A program made the position numbers and the translations under genes. Shown in pieces: positions 45,166-54,700 of a stretch of 64,000 nucleotides of DNA. Numbering within the stretch: position 1 is the stretch's first letter; each line of letters begins with the position of its first letter. The stretch spans positions 62,001 to 126,000 of the forward strand of contig JAAXWO010000004.1 in the NCBI GenBank assembly GCA_013334965.1, read 5' to 3'. The notes under the pieces were generated by a model, which saw only the letters and a list, made by a program, of their open reading frames with translations, was not told the origin of the DNA and ran no database searches. The DNA is from Chlorobiaceae bacterium. Lineage in GTDB: Bacteria > Bacteroidota > Chlorobiia > Chlorobiales > Chlorobiaceae.

Positions 45166-46038
45166 TTATTTTTCCTTAAGAAACCTCGTCACAGACAGCA
45201 AACTGCCGAAAACACCGAGAGTGAGACCGAGCAGTACAAGACCGGGGTAAACGATCAGGGCTGAGGGGTGGAGGATCTGGTAAATGTTCGGTTCATGGCG
45301 CAGCAGGCCCTGTTCGAAAACCAGATAGACGCCGAGTGCGGCCAGCCCTCCCGAAACCAGCCCCTGAACGGCGCCTTCGATGAGATACGGAGCGCTGATG
45401 AACCGGCGGGTCGCCCCGACGAGCCTCATGGTCTTGATCATGTCGCGCCGGGCGTACATGGCGAGCCTGACGGTATAGGCGTTCATGACGATGGTGCCCA
45501 GGGCGATCACGCCTCCGACGACTGCGGTAATCAGGGTGAACAGACGCGCGTTCCGCTCTATTCCCGACAGATACTCCCTGTTGTACCTGATATCGAGGCC
45601 GTAATCAAGCTGGCTGATCTGCTTGCCGATCTGCGTTATGCTTTCGGGGCTTGTATAACCCGGCTTGAACTTCAACTTCACAGACCTCGGCAATGGATTC
45701 ACGCCGAGGATTCCTACGACATCCTCTCCAAAATCGCGGGAAAATCTCGATGCAGCCTCGCTTTTGGAGATATAGTCAACCTCCTTGACGCCAACGATCG
45801 ACTTCATCTTCAAAGCCAGCGTCTCTGCCTGGGAGTCGTTCATACCTTCACTGAAAAAAACCTCCAGTTCAACGCGCGACCGGACATCCTGGATCAGATC
45901 ATAAAAACTGAGCGAAACCGTACCGAACAGCCCAAGCAGAACCAGTGAAAAAAAACCGACGGTCATGGTCACGACGGCGGGCAGCTTCGCCCGTCCCATG
46001 CCGGAAAACCCTTCCTTGATACTGTATGTAAAATCCAT
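45166..46038 (-). CDS. ftsX: Cell-division protein FtsX
   Basis: FtsX is the membrane part of FtsEX, which controls peptidoglycan hydrolases at division. The 290 residues have a short cytoplasmic start, a first membrane helix (~22-45) and a periplasmic domain with VELEVFFSEGMND and SKSEAASRFSRDFGED. Three further helices carry the FtsX motif RLVGATRRFISAPYLIEGAVQG. No ftsE is next to it, so FtsE must be encoded elsewhere. An extended -10 promoter precedes it. Its 3' end faces nfo across an inverted repeat. Confidence 0.93.
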   Translation of the reverse strand: MDFTYSIKEGFSGMGRAKLPAVVTMTVGFFSLVLLGLFGTVSLSFYDLIQDVRSRVELEVFFSEGMNDSQAETLALKMKSIVGVKEVDYISKSEAASRFSRDFGEDVVGILGVNPLPRSVKLKFKPGYTSPESITQIGKQISQLDYGLDIRYNREYLSGIERNARLFTLITAVVGGVIALGTIVMNAYTVRLAMYARRDMIKTMRLVGATRRFISAPYLIEGAVQGLVSGGLAALGVYLVFEQGLLRHEPNIYQILHPSALIVYPGLVLLGLTLGVFGSLLSVTRFLKEK

Positions 46039-46068
46039 GTAGGCACGTATTTATTGGCTTCACTAAAA

Positions 46069-46077
46069 ATTATACCA
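46069..46077 (-). promoter_or_regulatory. Extended -10 promoter of ftsX
   Basis: The minus strand reads TGGTATAAT, a TGn extended -10 with a perfect TATAAT (46069-46074), 31 bp before the ftsX ATG. No good -35 is present, as expected for this type. Confidence 0.5.
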
Positions 46078-46095
46078 AAGAATCAATAAAAGCTG

Positions 46096-46124
46096 TTGCA
46101 AAAACAAGTTTTTTTTCTGATAAT
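46096..46124 (+). promoter_or_regulatory. Promoter of tRNA-Ala
   Basis: TTGCAA (46096-46101), a 17-bp spacer and GATAAT (46119-46124) end 14 bp before the mature tRNA 5' end. Confidence 0.6.
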
Positions 46125-46138
46125 TACACCTACTTAAT

Positions 46139-46211
46139 GGGGCTATAGCTCAGTTGGTAGAGCATTTGCATGGCATGCAAAGGGTCAGGAGTTCGAATCT
46201 CCTTAGCTCCA
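46139..46211 (+). tRNA. tRNA-Ala (anticodon GGC)
   Basis: The 73-nt cloverleaf has acceptor stem GGGGCTA/TAGCTCC with the G3-U70 alanine identity pair, D-loop AGCTCAGTTGGTAGAGC, anticodon stem-loop TTTGC-ATGGCAT-GCAAA (anticodon GGC), T-arm GGAGTTCGAATCTCC and discriminator A. CCA is not encoded. Confidence 0.97.
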
Positions 46212-46213
46212 CA

Positions 46214-46253
46214 GAAACAGAAAAGCGCAGATCACCTGCGCTTTTTCTGTTTC
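46214..46253. terminator. Terminator shared by tRNA-Ala and the convergent membrane-protein gene
   Basis: GAAACAGAAAAGCGCAG (46214-46230) pairs with the complementary arm at 46236-46253 around a 5-nt loop. A- and T-runs at the base suit termination in both directions. It starts 3 bp after the tRNA and ends 14 bp from the stop of the opposite gene. Confidence 0.8.
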
Positions 46254-46267
46254 AACTCCCTCCCATA

Positions 46268-46795
46268 TCATCGCTGAACGGTAATTCCCGCCGCCCTTGC
46301 GATGATGAATATCGTCCCGACAAACAGCGATGCCGCAAGACCGGCGGCAATGTTCAGCAAAGCGCCCGTAATAACCATCGTGGGGGTCATGCTGATGAGC
46401 GCTCCGGTCAGCGGCGAAGAAACTGCATATGCACACGCCGTGAGTACCGAAAACAGAAAACTGGTTGCAATGCTGCCAGCGAAAGAGACGAATAATTGCT
46501 CGCGACTTCCCTCCTTCACTGCCTTCTGCCTGCTGAGCTGCTTGACCGACCCCGGATCGAGCCTTTTCTTTACCGCCATCGCAACAAGGGCGATCAGGAG
46601 GAGTACGGGAACAAAAAGAGCATACACGGCAATCGACACGCTCCGGTCAGGGCTGAAAGTTCCTTGGCCTGTCATAACTGCCGCTTTGGTAAGCGTCCAG
46701 GAGGAACTGGCAAAAAATACGGTACCCCACAGAAGGGTAATCAATATCCATGTCCATACCGATTCAGGAAAAGGTTTCTTTATAGATTTTGCCAT
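46268..46795 (-). CDS. Hypothetical four-helix membrane protein
   Basis: This 175-residue protein has no family I recognise. It shows four hydrophobic segments: WTWILITLLWGTVFFASSSW near the start, AVYALFVPVLLLIALVAMAV, then after a basic loop (KKRLDPGSVKQLSRQKAV) LFVSFAGSIATSFLFSVLTA, and finally ALLNIAAGLAASLFVGTIFI. ATG 46793-46795 (MAKSIKKPF) is chosen because the positive N-terminus suits a first helix; the frame is open to 46861. It lies between tRNA-Ala and purF, convergent with the former. Confidence 0.6.
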   Translation of the reverse strand: MAKSIKKPFPESVWTWILITLLWGTVFFASSSWTLTKAAVMTGQGTFSPDRSVSIAVYALFVPVLLLIALVAMAVKKRLDPGSVKQLSRQKAVKEGSREQLFVSFAGSIATSFLFSVLTACAYAVSSPLTGALISMTPTMVITGALLNIAAGLAASLFVGTIFIIARAAGITVQR

Positions 46796-46918
46796 ATTTG
46801 ATCGTGTTTGAATGTTTTGACTGAAGATGATGTTTACATGTTTAACAGAAAGAAATGGCATTCAATTCCTGCATGATGAATTATGATGATGATTTTACAG
46901 GCCTGCGTCACGGGGGAC

Positions 46919-46973
46919 GCTGGCAGCATGAAGCTGGAAGGTGTTTAATGGTTATGGTGGCACCTTCCAGCGT
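46919..46973 (+). promoter_or_regulatory. Mutually exclusive hairpins in the purF upstream region
   Basis: GCTGGAAGGTG (46933-46943) can pair with CACCTTCCAGC (46961-46971). The upstream ACGCTGG (46919-46925) can pair instead with CCAGCGT (46967-46973). The two folds exclude each other. They lie 95-150 bp before purF; whether they are transcribed with it is unknown. Confidence 0.3.
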
Positions 46974-47066
46974 CGATTAAAATATTTCATTTTTCGCTTG
47001 ATATATTATCTTCATTTACCCATTTTTTGGTGCAAAGATTTTACATAATCTTAAGTTTTTACCAAT

Positions 47067-48560
47067 ATGTGCGGAGTTTTCGGCGTATTTAATTCTAAAA
47101 CTCCAGCCGAAGATACCTTCTATGGTCTGTACTCGCTGCAGCACAGGGGACAGGAAGCGGCAGGCATCGTGGTAGCAGAATACAACAAGGCCAAAAAGAA
47201 AACGCTGTTCAAACAGCATAAGGGTTCAGGACTTGTTTCCGAAGTGTTCAGGGACGAATCGATATTCGAGAACCTGACGGGATATGCAGCCATAGGCCAC
47301 AACCGCTACTCTACTTCCGGCTCTTCAAAATCTATCAACAACATCCAGCCTTTCTCGCTCACCTACCGCTCCGGCAGTCTCGCAATCGCCCATAACGGCA
47401 ACCTGACAAACGCCAGGACGCTTCGCAAGGAACTGACCGAGCAGGGAGTCATTTTTCAGGCATCTTCCGATACAGAAATCATTCCGCACCTTGCTGCACG
47501 AAGCAAGGAAAAAGAGCCGCTTCACCAGATTTATGACGCCCTGAGGCAAGTCGAGGGAGCTTACTCCATGGTCATACTGGCCAACAACCAGATGATCGCC
47601 GCGAGAGACCCTTTTGGAGTCCGGCCGCTGGCTCTCGGCAAGAAAATTGACCCCGCCACTGGGGAACTCGCCTATATCGTAGCCAGCGAAACCTGCGCAT
47701 TCGACATCATCAAGGCTGAATACATCCGAGACATCGAACCCGGTGAAATCCTTCTGATCGACCACCTGGCCATCACCAACGAAAAACCGGTATCGATCTT
47801 TCTGCCGCCTACCGAACGCAAGGCACGATGCATCTTCGAATACGTCTATTTCGCAAGGCCGGACAGCTTCATCTTCCAGCACTCCGTCGACAAGGTTCGC
47901 AGGAACCTCGGCAAGAACCTTGCCAGGGAATCCACCTATGAACAGAAACCCGAAGCCAAGGAACTGACTGTCGTCAGCGTCCCTGACTCTTCAAACACGG
48001 CTGCCCTCGGTTTCGTCAGGGAGAGCAACAAGATGGGCAAACCCGCCCGCTTCGAGCACGGACTGATCCGCAACCATTATGTAGGCAGAACGTTTATCCA
48101 GCCAGGCATCCACAGCCGCGAAATCAAGGTCAGATCGAAATACAATATTGTAAGGGGCGTGATGCAGAACAGGCCGATCATCCTTGTTGACGACTCCATC
48201 GTTCGCGGGACGACTGCCAAAATGCTGATCAAGCTGGTGCGCGAAGCAAGCCCGAGCGAGCTTCACCTGCACATCAGCTCACCACCGATCACCAACCCCT
48301 GTTTTTATGGAATGGACTTCCCCACCAAACGTCAGTTGCTGACGCACATGCTCGCCGATGCTGAAAATGAGCTTGGCAACATCGAAAGAATCCGTGAGTA
48401 CATCGGTGTCGACTCCCTGAGGTATCTCTCCATGCAGGGATTGCTGAACAGCGTGCCATCCTTCGAAAACGAATCCTGCAGCTACTGTACGGCATGCTTC
48501 AGCGGCGATTACCCCATCAGGGTGACCGACGCAACCACCGACAAGGAAGAGAACGATTAA
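47067..48560 (+). CDS. purF: Amidophosphoribosyltransferase
   Basis: PurF commits PRPP to purine synthesis. The 497 residues begin MCGVFGVFNSK, so Cys2 is the glutaminase nucleophile after Met removal, with no propeptide. Other features are YSLQHRGQEAAGI, the IGHNRYSTSGSS loop, the PRPP motif ILVDDSIVRGTTAKML and a C-terminal cysteine set (ESCSYCTACFSGDYP). That set suggests the Fe-S-containing Bacillus-type enzyme (inference). The ATG sits in an AT-rich leader with a possible -10, CATAAT, near 47045. A long hairpin terminator follows. Confidence 0.95.
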   Translation: MCGVFGVFNSKTPAEDTFYGLYSLQHRGQEAAGIVVAEYNKAKKKTLFKQHKGSGLVSEVFRDESIFENLTGYAAIGHNRYSTSGSSKSINNIQPFSLTYRSGSLAIAHNGNLTNARTLRKELTEQGVIFQASSDTEIIPHLAARSKEKEPLHQIYDALRQVEGAYSMVILANNQMIAARDPFGVRPLALGKKIDPATGELAYIVASETCAFDIIKAEYIRDIEPGEILLIDHLAITNEKPVSIFLPPTERKARCIFEYVYFARPDSFIFQHSVDKVRRNLGKNLARESTYEQKPEAKELTVVSVPDSSNTAALGFVRESNKMGKPARFEHGLIRNHYVGRTFIQPGIHSREIKVRSKYNIVRGVMQNRPIILVDDSIVRGTTAKMLIKLVREASPSELHLHISSPPITNPCFYGMDFPTKRQLLTHMLADAENELGNIERIREYIGVDSLRYLSMQGLLNSVPSFENESCSYCTACFSGDYPIRVTDATTDKEEND

Positions 48561-48590
48561 GAGAAAGAAAGGGACCTGAGGGACTTGCAG
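48561..48590 (+). repeat. Purine-rich intergenic repeat, copy after purF
   Basis: AGAAAGGGACCTGAGGGACT lies directly after the purF stop, in the coding orientation. It resembles the repeat copies after nfo, ftsX, purH and the methyltransferase gene. Confidence 0.5.
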
Positions 48591-48595
48591 GATAT

Positions 48596-48657
48596 AATGA
48601 CCGAGATGTAAAGAGAGGCGATGTGCTCTCTTTGCATCCCGGTCATTTTCTTTTTCC
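48596..48657 (+). terminator. Rho-independent terminator of purF
   Basis: Arms of 22 nt at 48596-48617 and 48626-48647 pair at 21 positions, counting one G-U, around an 8-nt loop. TTCTTTTT follows. Confidence 0.8.
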
Positions 48658-48674
48658 ACTTCCACATCACCCAA

Positions 48675-48717
48675 TAAAAAAGCCGTCTCGACTTGAACAA
48701 TCGAGACGGCTTTTTTT
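48675..48717. terminator. Bidirectional terminator between purF and the adhesin gene
   Basis: AGCCGTCTCGA (48681-48691) and TCGAGACGGCT (48701-48711) form a perfect 11-bp stem. An A-run lies before it and a seven-T run after it, so it can work on both strands; the minus-strand client is the adhesin gene. Confidence 0.85.
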
Positions 48718-48733
48718 CATTCCACGTTGCGCT

Positions 48734-48767
48734 GACTACCGGGTTCCCACAAGGAATCCCGGTAGTC
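48734..48767 (-). terminator. Hairpin just after the adhesin stop codon
   Basis: GACTACCGGG (48734-48743) and CCCGGTAGTC (48758-48767) form a 10-bp stem 13 bp past the stop codon. There is no U-tract, so it may protect the 3' end while the next hairpin terminates. Confidence 0.45.
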
Positions 48768-48779
48768 AAGCTGCTTCGA

Positions 48780-51700
48780 TTACCAGCTGAAGGAGGCTCC
48801 GATAGCACCTGCAGAAGGAGTACCGGTACCTACGCCGAGGCTTGCACCGATCGTGATGTTATCCGTCACGATGGCTTTACCGCCGATGGCGAATGCCTGC
48901 TCACCACCATAAGTACCAGCGCCTGCACCAATCGAGAACTGGTGTCCGGGCATTGGAGCCGGGATGGTAGCCATTGCCGCAACCTGAGCGATACCGCTGT
49001 AAGCCTTCTTCGATACCCTGTTCATCTGCTGCACGTTGACGCCATCGTAGTTGTCTACGCCATCCGCAACACCGGTCAGACGAGCAGGACCACCGTTATT
49101 TTCAAGATGTACTCCTGAATTGTTGACCGTTATGTTGGCGCTGCTGACATCTCCGATACGAACCTGGGGATTCGTCGAGTTGGCTGCAGTGGTTGCCTCG
49201 ATAAGCTCCCTTGGCGTTCCGGATGTTCCGCCTACATCAAGAGTTGCTGAACCGTCCGTCAGGGTCCAGGTTGAGGTATTGCTGCCTCCGGAGACCTGTG
49301 TCGTGCTGCCTGCCACCACAAGGCCATGTCCACCTGCATTGGTCAACTGGGCGTTTGTCGCACTGACTGACAACGTACCATTCGAAGAGACCGGATCAAC
49401 AACATTGCCTCTCAGAACCACATCGTTGTTTGCCGTCAGCGTTCCGGTGACCGTCGTGCCGTTTCCATTAACAACCACGCTGTTCGTTCCGTTCGTGATC
49501 GTCGTGGTCACACCGGTAATGGTGTTGGTCGTACCAGTGATGTTGTTGGCTACGCCATTAATGTTGTTGGTCGTACCATTAATGTTGTTCGTCGTACCGG
49601 TGATCGTGTTTGTCGTACCGCTGATCGACGTTCCGCTTGCGTTAACCGTCAGACCATTGTTGTTCACGGTTACCGATGCGACAGGGTTACCGCCTGCATT
49701 GCTCACCGTGACGTTGGCTACGCCGGTGCTCGTCGGTGCAAGTAGGTTGGTCGTCAGACCGGCGCTGTTACCCAGCCTGTCTACATAGACCGCTTCAGAA
49801 CCGTCAGTAATGCTTGCAACCACGTGTCCGTTGTAACCACCCAGCTTGTACGCCGCGTTCTGGTCGATGCCGACGCTGTACCCGTAAACGCTCTCATTCA
49901 GGGTAGACTGCGTTGAGCTGACCGTTGAGCTGTAGTTACCGCTCGTAGCCTTGATGCCTGTGCCGCTCACCACAAGGTTGTTTGCACCGGCAGCGTCAGA
50001 AGCCTGTAACGTTGTAGTACCAGTCAGGGTGTTCTCCGATCCGTTCACACCGATCTCGTTCACATCACCCCTGGCATACATGTTGTTGTTAACGGTCAGT
50101 CGGGTATTAACAGTCGTGTCAGTTCCGTTAATATTAAACTCATTGACACCAGAGTTGTCGGCATTGACCGAGAATGAACCACCCTGCACCAAAGTAGAAC
50201 CGTTAATCGTCGTTCCGGTAGCAGTGTTCACGACCACCCCATTGAAGCCGGCGACAATTGAGTTCCTTGTCGTCGTGTAACCGCCGATGAGGTTATCATC
50301 GCCGGATGCCGTAAGGTTGCCGTCCACATTAAGCGTACCAGCTACAGTTGTCGGCGTGTTAACTGTTCCGAGGGTAAGGGAAGTAACCCCGGCGTTGTTA
50401 ACTGCGGTAATCAGGCTTACTCCCGATCCGATCGCACCAGTTCCAACCGTCAGCGTTGCCGAATTCTGACCCAGGGCAAACGTCGTGCTGCTGCCGTTCA
50501 TAAGGGTCGTTGTAAGAATGTCTGACGTGACGCCATTCAACTGGCCGTTGGCATTCTGCACCCCAAGCGAAGCTGCACCTGTTGCGACATTCACGAGCGC
50601 CGTACCTGTAACGTTCGCAGCCGTACCGTTGGTATCCACCGACAGCGAACTGTTCAGGGTCGTCGGGCCTGCAACCGTAAGAGAGTTGTTCAGCGTCGTT
50701 GCGCCGTCTACCGTCAACGTTCCACCCAGCGTCGTATTACCGTCTACGTTCAAGGTACCGGTAACATTGGCATTGCCGTTGATTGTGGCATAACCATCGC
50801 TGACCACCAGGCTTACACCGTTTCCGACAAGGGTCGTGCTTGAACCAGGGGCTGTGCTGCCGATAACGTTCGTGTAACCAGTTGCAGTCAGATTACCCGT
50901 AACAGCCAGGGTATTGTTGATGACCGTCGGACCATTCAGCGTCGTGGGGCCAGCTACCGTCAGCGAACCGCCGATCGATGTATCTCCTGCAACAGCCAAT
51001 GAACCGCCAATCGATGTGTCTCCTGCGACATCCAACGTGCTGTTCAGTGTCGTTGCACCTTCAACTGTCAGCGTACTGTTCAGCGTCGTCGCACCTGCTA
51101 CCGTCAGCGTATTGCCGAGGGTGGTCGCGCCTGCCACGTCCAGTGTGCTGCCCAGCGTCGTCGCTCCGTTCACGTTCAGGGTGCCAGTGACATCCTGATT
51201 GCCGTTGACAGTTACAGTACCGTTGCTTACGACCAGGCTGACACCGCTGCCAACAATGGTCGTGCTCGTATCAACATTGGTATTGCCAATGACGTTGGTA
51301 TCACCAGTCGCCGTGAAGTTGCCGGTAACGTCCAGCGTATTGTCTACCAGCGTCGCGCCGTTCAGCGTCGTCTCGCCCATCACCGTCAGGGTGTCGGACA
51401 GCGTCGTTGCGCCGACAACATCCAGCGTATTGCCAAGCGTCGTCGCGCCAGTCACACCCAACGTGTTGTTGATCTGGGTCGCACCGTTCAGCGTCGTCGC
51501 GCCTGCTACCGTCAGCGTATTGCCGAGGGAGGTCGCACCAGCAACGTCCAGTGTGCTGCCCAGCGTCGTCGCCTCGTTCACGTTCAGGGTACCGGTAACC
51601 AATGCGTTGCCGTCAATCGTCGTACCTGTCGTGCTGGAAACTTCGATGCTGTTTGCTCCTGCTGCAATCGTGTTCAGGGTCGTGTTGACGCCACCTATGG

Positions 51701-54700
51701 TGTTCACATCACCAGTTGCCGTGAAGTTGCCGGTAACGTCCAGCGTATTGTCTACCAGCGTCGCGCCGTTCAGCGTCGTCTCGCCCATCACTGTCAGCGT
51801 GTCGGACAGCGTCGTTGCGCCGACAACATCCAGCGTATTGCCAAGCGTCGTCGCGCCAGTCACACCCAAGGTGTTGTTGATCTGGGTCGCACCGTTCAGC
51901 GTTGTCGCGCCTGCTACCGTCAGCGTATTGCCGAGGGAGGTCGCACCTGCAACGTCCAGTGTGCTGCCCAGCGTCGTCGCTTCGTTCACGTTCAGGGTAC
52001 CGGTAACCAATGCGTTGCCGTCAATCGTCGTACCTGTCGTGCTGGAAACTTCGATGCTGTTTGCTCCTGCTGCAATCGTGTTCAGGGTCGTGTTGACGCC
52101 ACCTATGGTGTTCACATCACCAGTTGCCGTGAAGTTACCGGTAACGTCCAGCGTGTTGTCTACCAGCGTCGCGCCGTTCAGCGTCGTCTCACCCATCACC
52201 GTCAGCGTGTCGGACAGCGTCGTCGCGCCGACAACATCCAGTGTGTCACCAAGCGTCGTAGCACCACTTACACCCAGGATATTGTTGATCTGCGTTGCGC
52301 CGTTCAACGTCGTTGCGCCAGTTACAGTCAGCGTATTGCCGAGGGAGGTTGCGCCTGCCACGTCAAGTGTACTGCCGAGTGTCGTCGCACCAGTCACATC
52401 AAGGGTACCGGTGACAGCAGAATTGCCGTTTACGGTTGCGACGCCATCACCAACCACAAGGCTGACTGCATTTCCGAGAAGAGTAGTCGTGGTCCCGGCA
52501 GTTGTATTTCCAATGACGTTATCATTACCCGATGCCGTCAGGTTGCCGGTAACATCCAGCGTATTGTCCACCAATGTTGCACCGTTCAGCGTCGTCGCCC
52601 CATCAACCGTCAGCGAACTGCCGAGAGATGTCGCACCAGTCACACCAAGGGTGTTGTTGATCTGCGTTGCGCCGTCCAATGTCGTTGCGCCAGTAACAGT
52701 CAGCGTGCTACCGAGTGAGGTTGCGCCTGCCACATCAAGGGTGCTGGCGAGTGTAGTCGCTTCATTTACATCCAGCGTACCGGTGACCAGTGCGTTGCCG
52801 TCAATCGTCGTACCCGTCGTGCTGGATACTTCAACACTGTTCAGCCCGGCTGTAATCGTATTGGTGGTCGTATTGCTGTTTCCAATAGTGTTTACAGTAC
52901 CATTGGCCGTCAGGTTGCCGGTAACGTCCAGCGTTCCTGCGACTGTTGTTGCCGTTGTAGAGACACCAAGCGTGATTGCTGTTGTACCTGCGTTGTTGGT
53001 CGCATTGATCAATGTAACGTCTGATCCAGGGGCGCCTGTACCGACCTGCAAAGCCGCAACCCCATCTGCCAGGCTCAGGTTCGTGGAGTTGGTGCCGCCG
53101 CTCAGGGTAGTAATACCTGTTGTTCCATCAATGGAAAGACCGTGGCCATTCGAAAGCAGGTCAACAGAATTACTCGTTATGGACAGGGAACTTGAGTCAC
53201 CAAGCAGTGATGATGATATCGTAGCGCCTCCTGTGCCGAGGATGCTTCCGGAACCTGCATCGAGACCAACACCGGTGATGAGACCAGTAGAGGTAATCGC
53301 ACCACTATCGATTGTCCCTGTGCCCAGATCAAGGCTTGTGCCGCTGATCGCGCCGCCGCTGATGCCGCCGCTGCCTACGTCAAGGCTCGTTCCAGTGATT
53401 GTGCCACCGCTGATCGAACTGCTGGTAATCGTGCCTACGTCAATAAGATTCCCACCGTTCAAGTCGGCGTTGCCGCTCGAAAGAGCAAGACCTGCACTGG
53501 TCATCAAGCCGCTCGATGTGATCGCGCCACTGCTGATTGTGCCAACTCCGCTCAGGTTTCCACCCGTTAACGTAGCAACGCCATCAGTAATAGTTCCGCC
53601 ACTCACTATACCGGTAGTCTCGATCGTACCTGCACCTGCATCCAAACTGGTGCTCGTGATTGCACCACTGCTGATCGTGCCTGTCGTGCTCAAGTTACCA
53701 GCTGTCAATGTCGCCGTGCCATCCGTGAAGCTCGTACCCGTAACTGCGCCTGTCGATGTGATCGCGCCACTGTTGATTGTGCCTACGTCAATAAGATTGC
53801 CACCGTTCAAGTCGGCGTTGCCGCTCGAAAGAGCAAGACCTGCACTGGTCATCAAGCCACTTGATGTGATCGCGCCACTGCTGATTGTGCCAACTCCGCT
53901 CAGGTTTCCACCCGTTAACGTAGCAACGCCATCAGTAATAGTACCACCACTCACTATACCGGTAGTCTCGATCGTACCTGCACCTGCGTCCAAACTGGTG
54001 CTCGTGATTGCACCGCTGCTGATCGTGCCTGTCGTGCTCAGGTTACCAGCTGTCAATGTTGCCGTGCCATCCGTGAAGCTCGTACCCGTAACTGCGCCTG
54101 TCGATGTGATCGCGCCACTGTTGATCGTCCCTACGTCAATAAGATTGCCACCGTTCAAGTCGGCGTTGCCGCTCGAAAGAGCAAGACCTGCACTGGTCAT
54201 CAAGCCACTCGATGTGATCGCGCCACTGCTGATTGTGCCAACTCCGCTCAGGTTTCCACCCGTTAACGTAGCAACGCCATCAGTAATAGTACCACCACTC
54301 ACTATACCGGTAGTCTCGATCGTACCTGCACCTGCGTCCAAACTGGTGCTCGTGATTGCACCGCTGCTGATCGTGCCTGTCGTGCTCAGGTTACCAGCTG
54401 TCAATGTCGCAGTGCCATCGGTGAAGCTCGTACCCGTAACTGCGCCTGTCGATGTGATCGCGCCGCTGTTGATCGTGCCTGTCGTGCTCAGGTTACCAGC
54501 AGTCAATATCGCCGTGCCATCGGTAATCGTACCACCGCTGATCGTGCCCGTCGTGGTCAGGTCGTTGGCGCCCATTTGAACGTCGCCATTAATGTCAACC
54601 CCACCCCGAGCATTACCGATACTGACAAGACCAGTGCCGCTTCCGTTGCCGATGTTTGTCTGGTCTGCCGTGGTGGTATTGATGTTCGTTGTTCCCGTTA

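Noticed and set aside
51199-54579. Open frame of 1126 codons on the plus strand inside the adhesin gene
   Set aside because: It is the antisense of the low-complexity Gly/Thr repeats. It has no domain, signal peptide or ribosome-binding site, whereas the minus-strand frame has a signal peptide, YadA anchor and ribosome-binding site.
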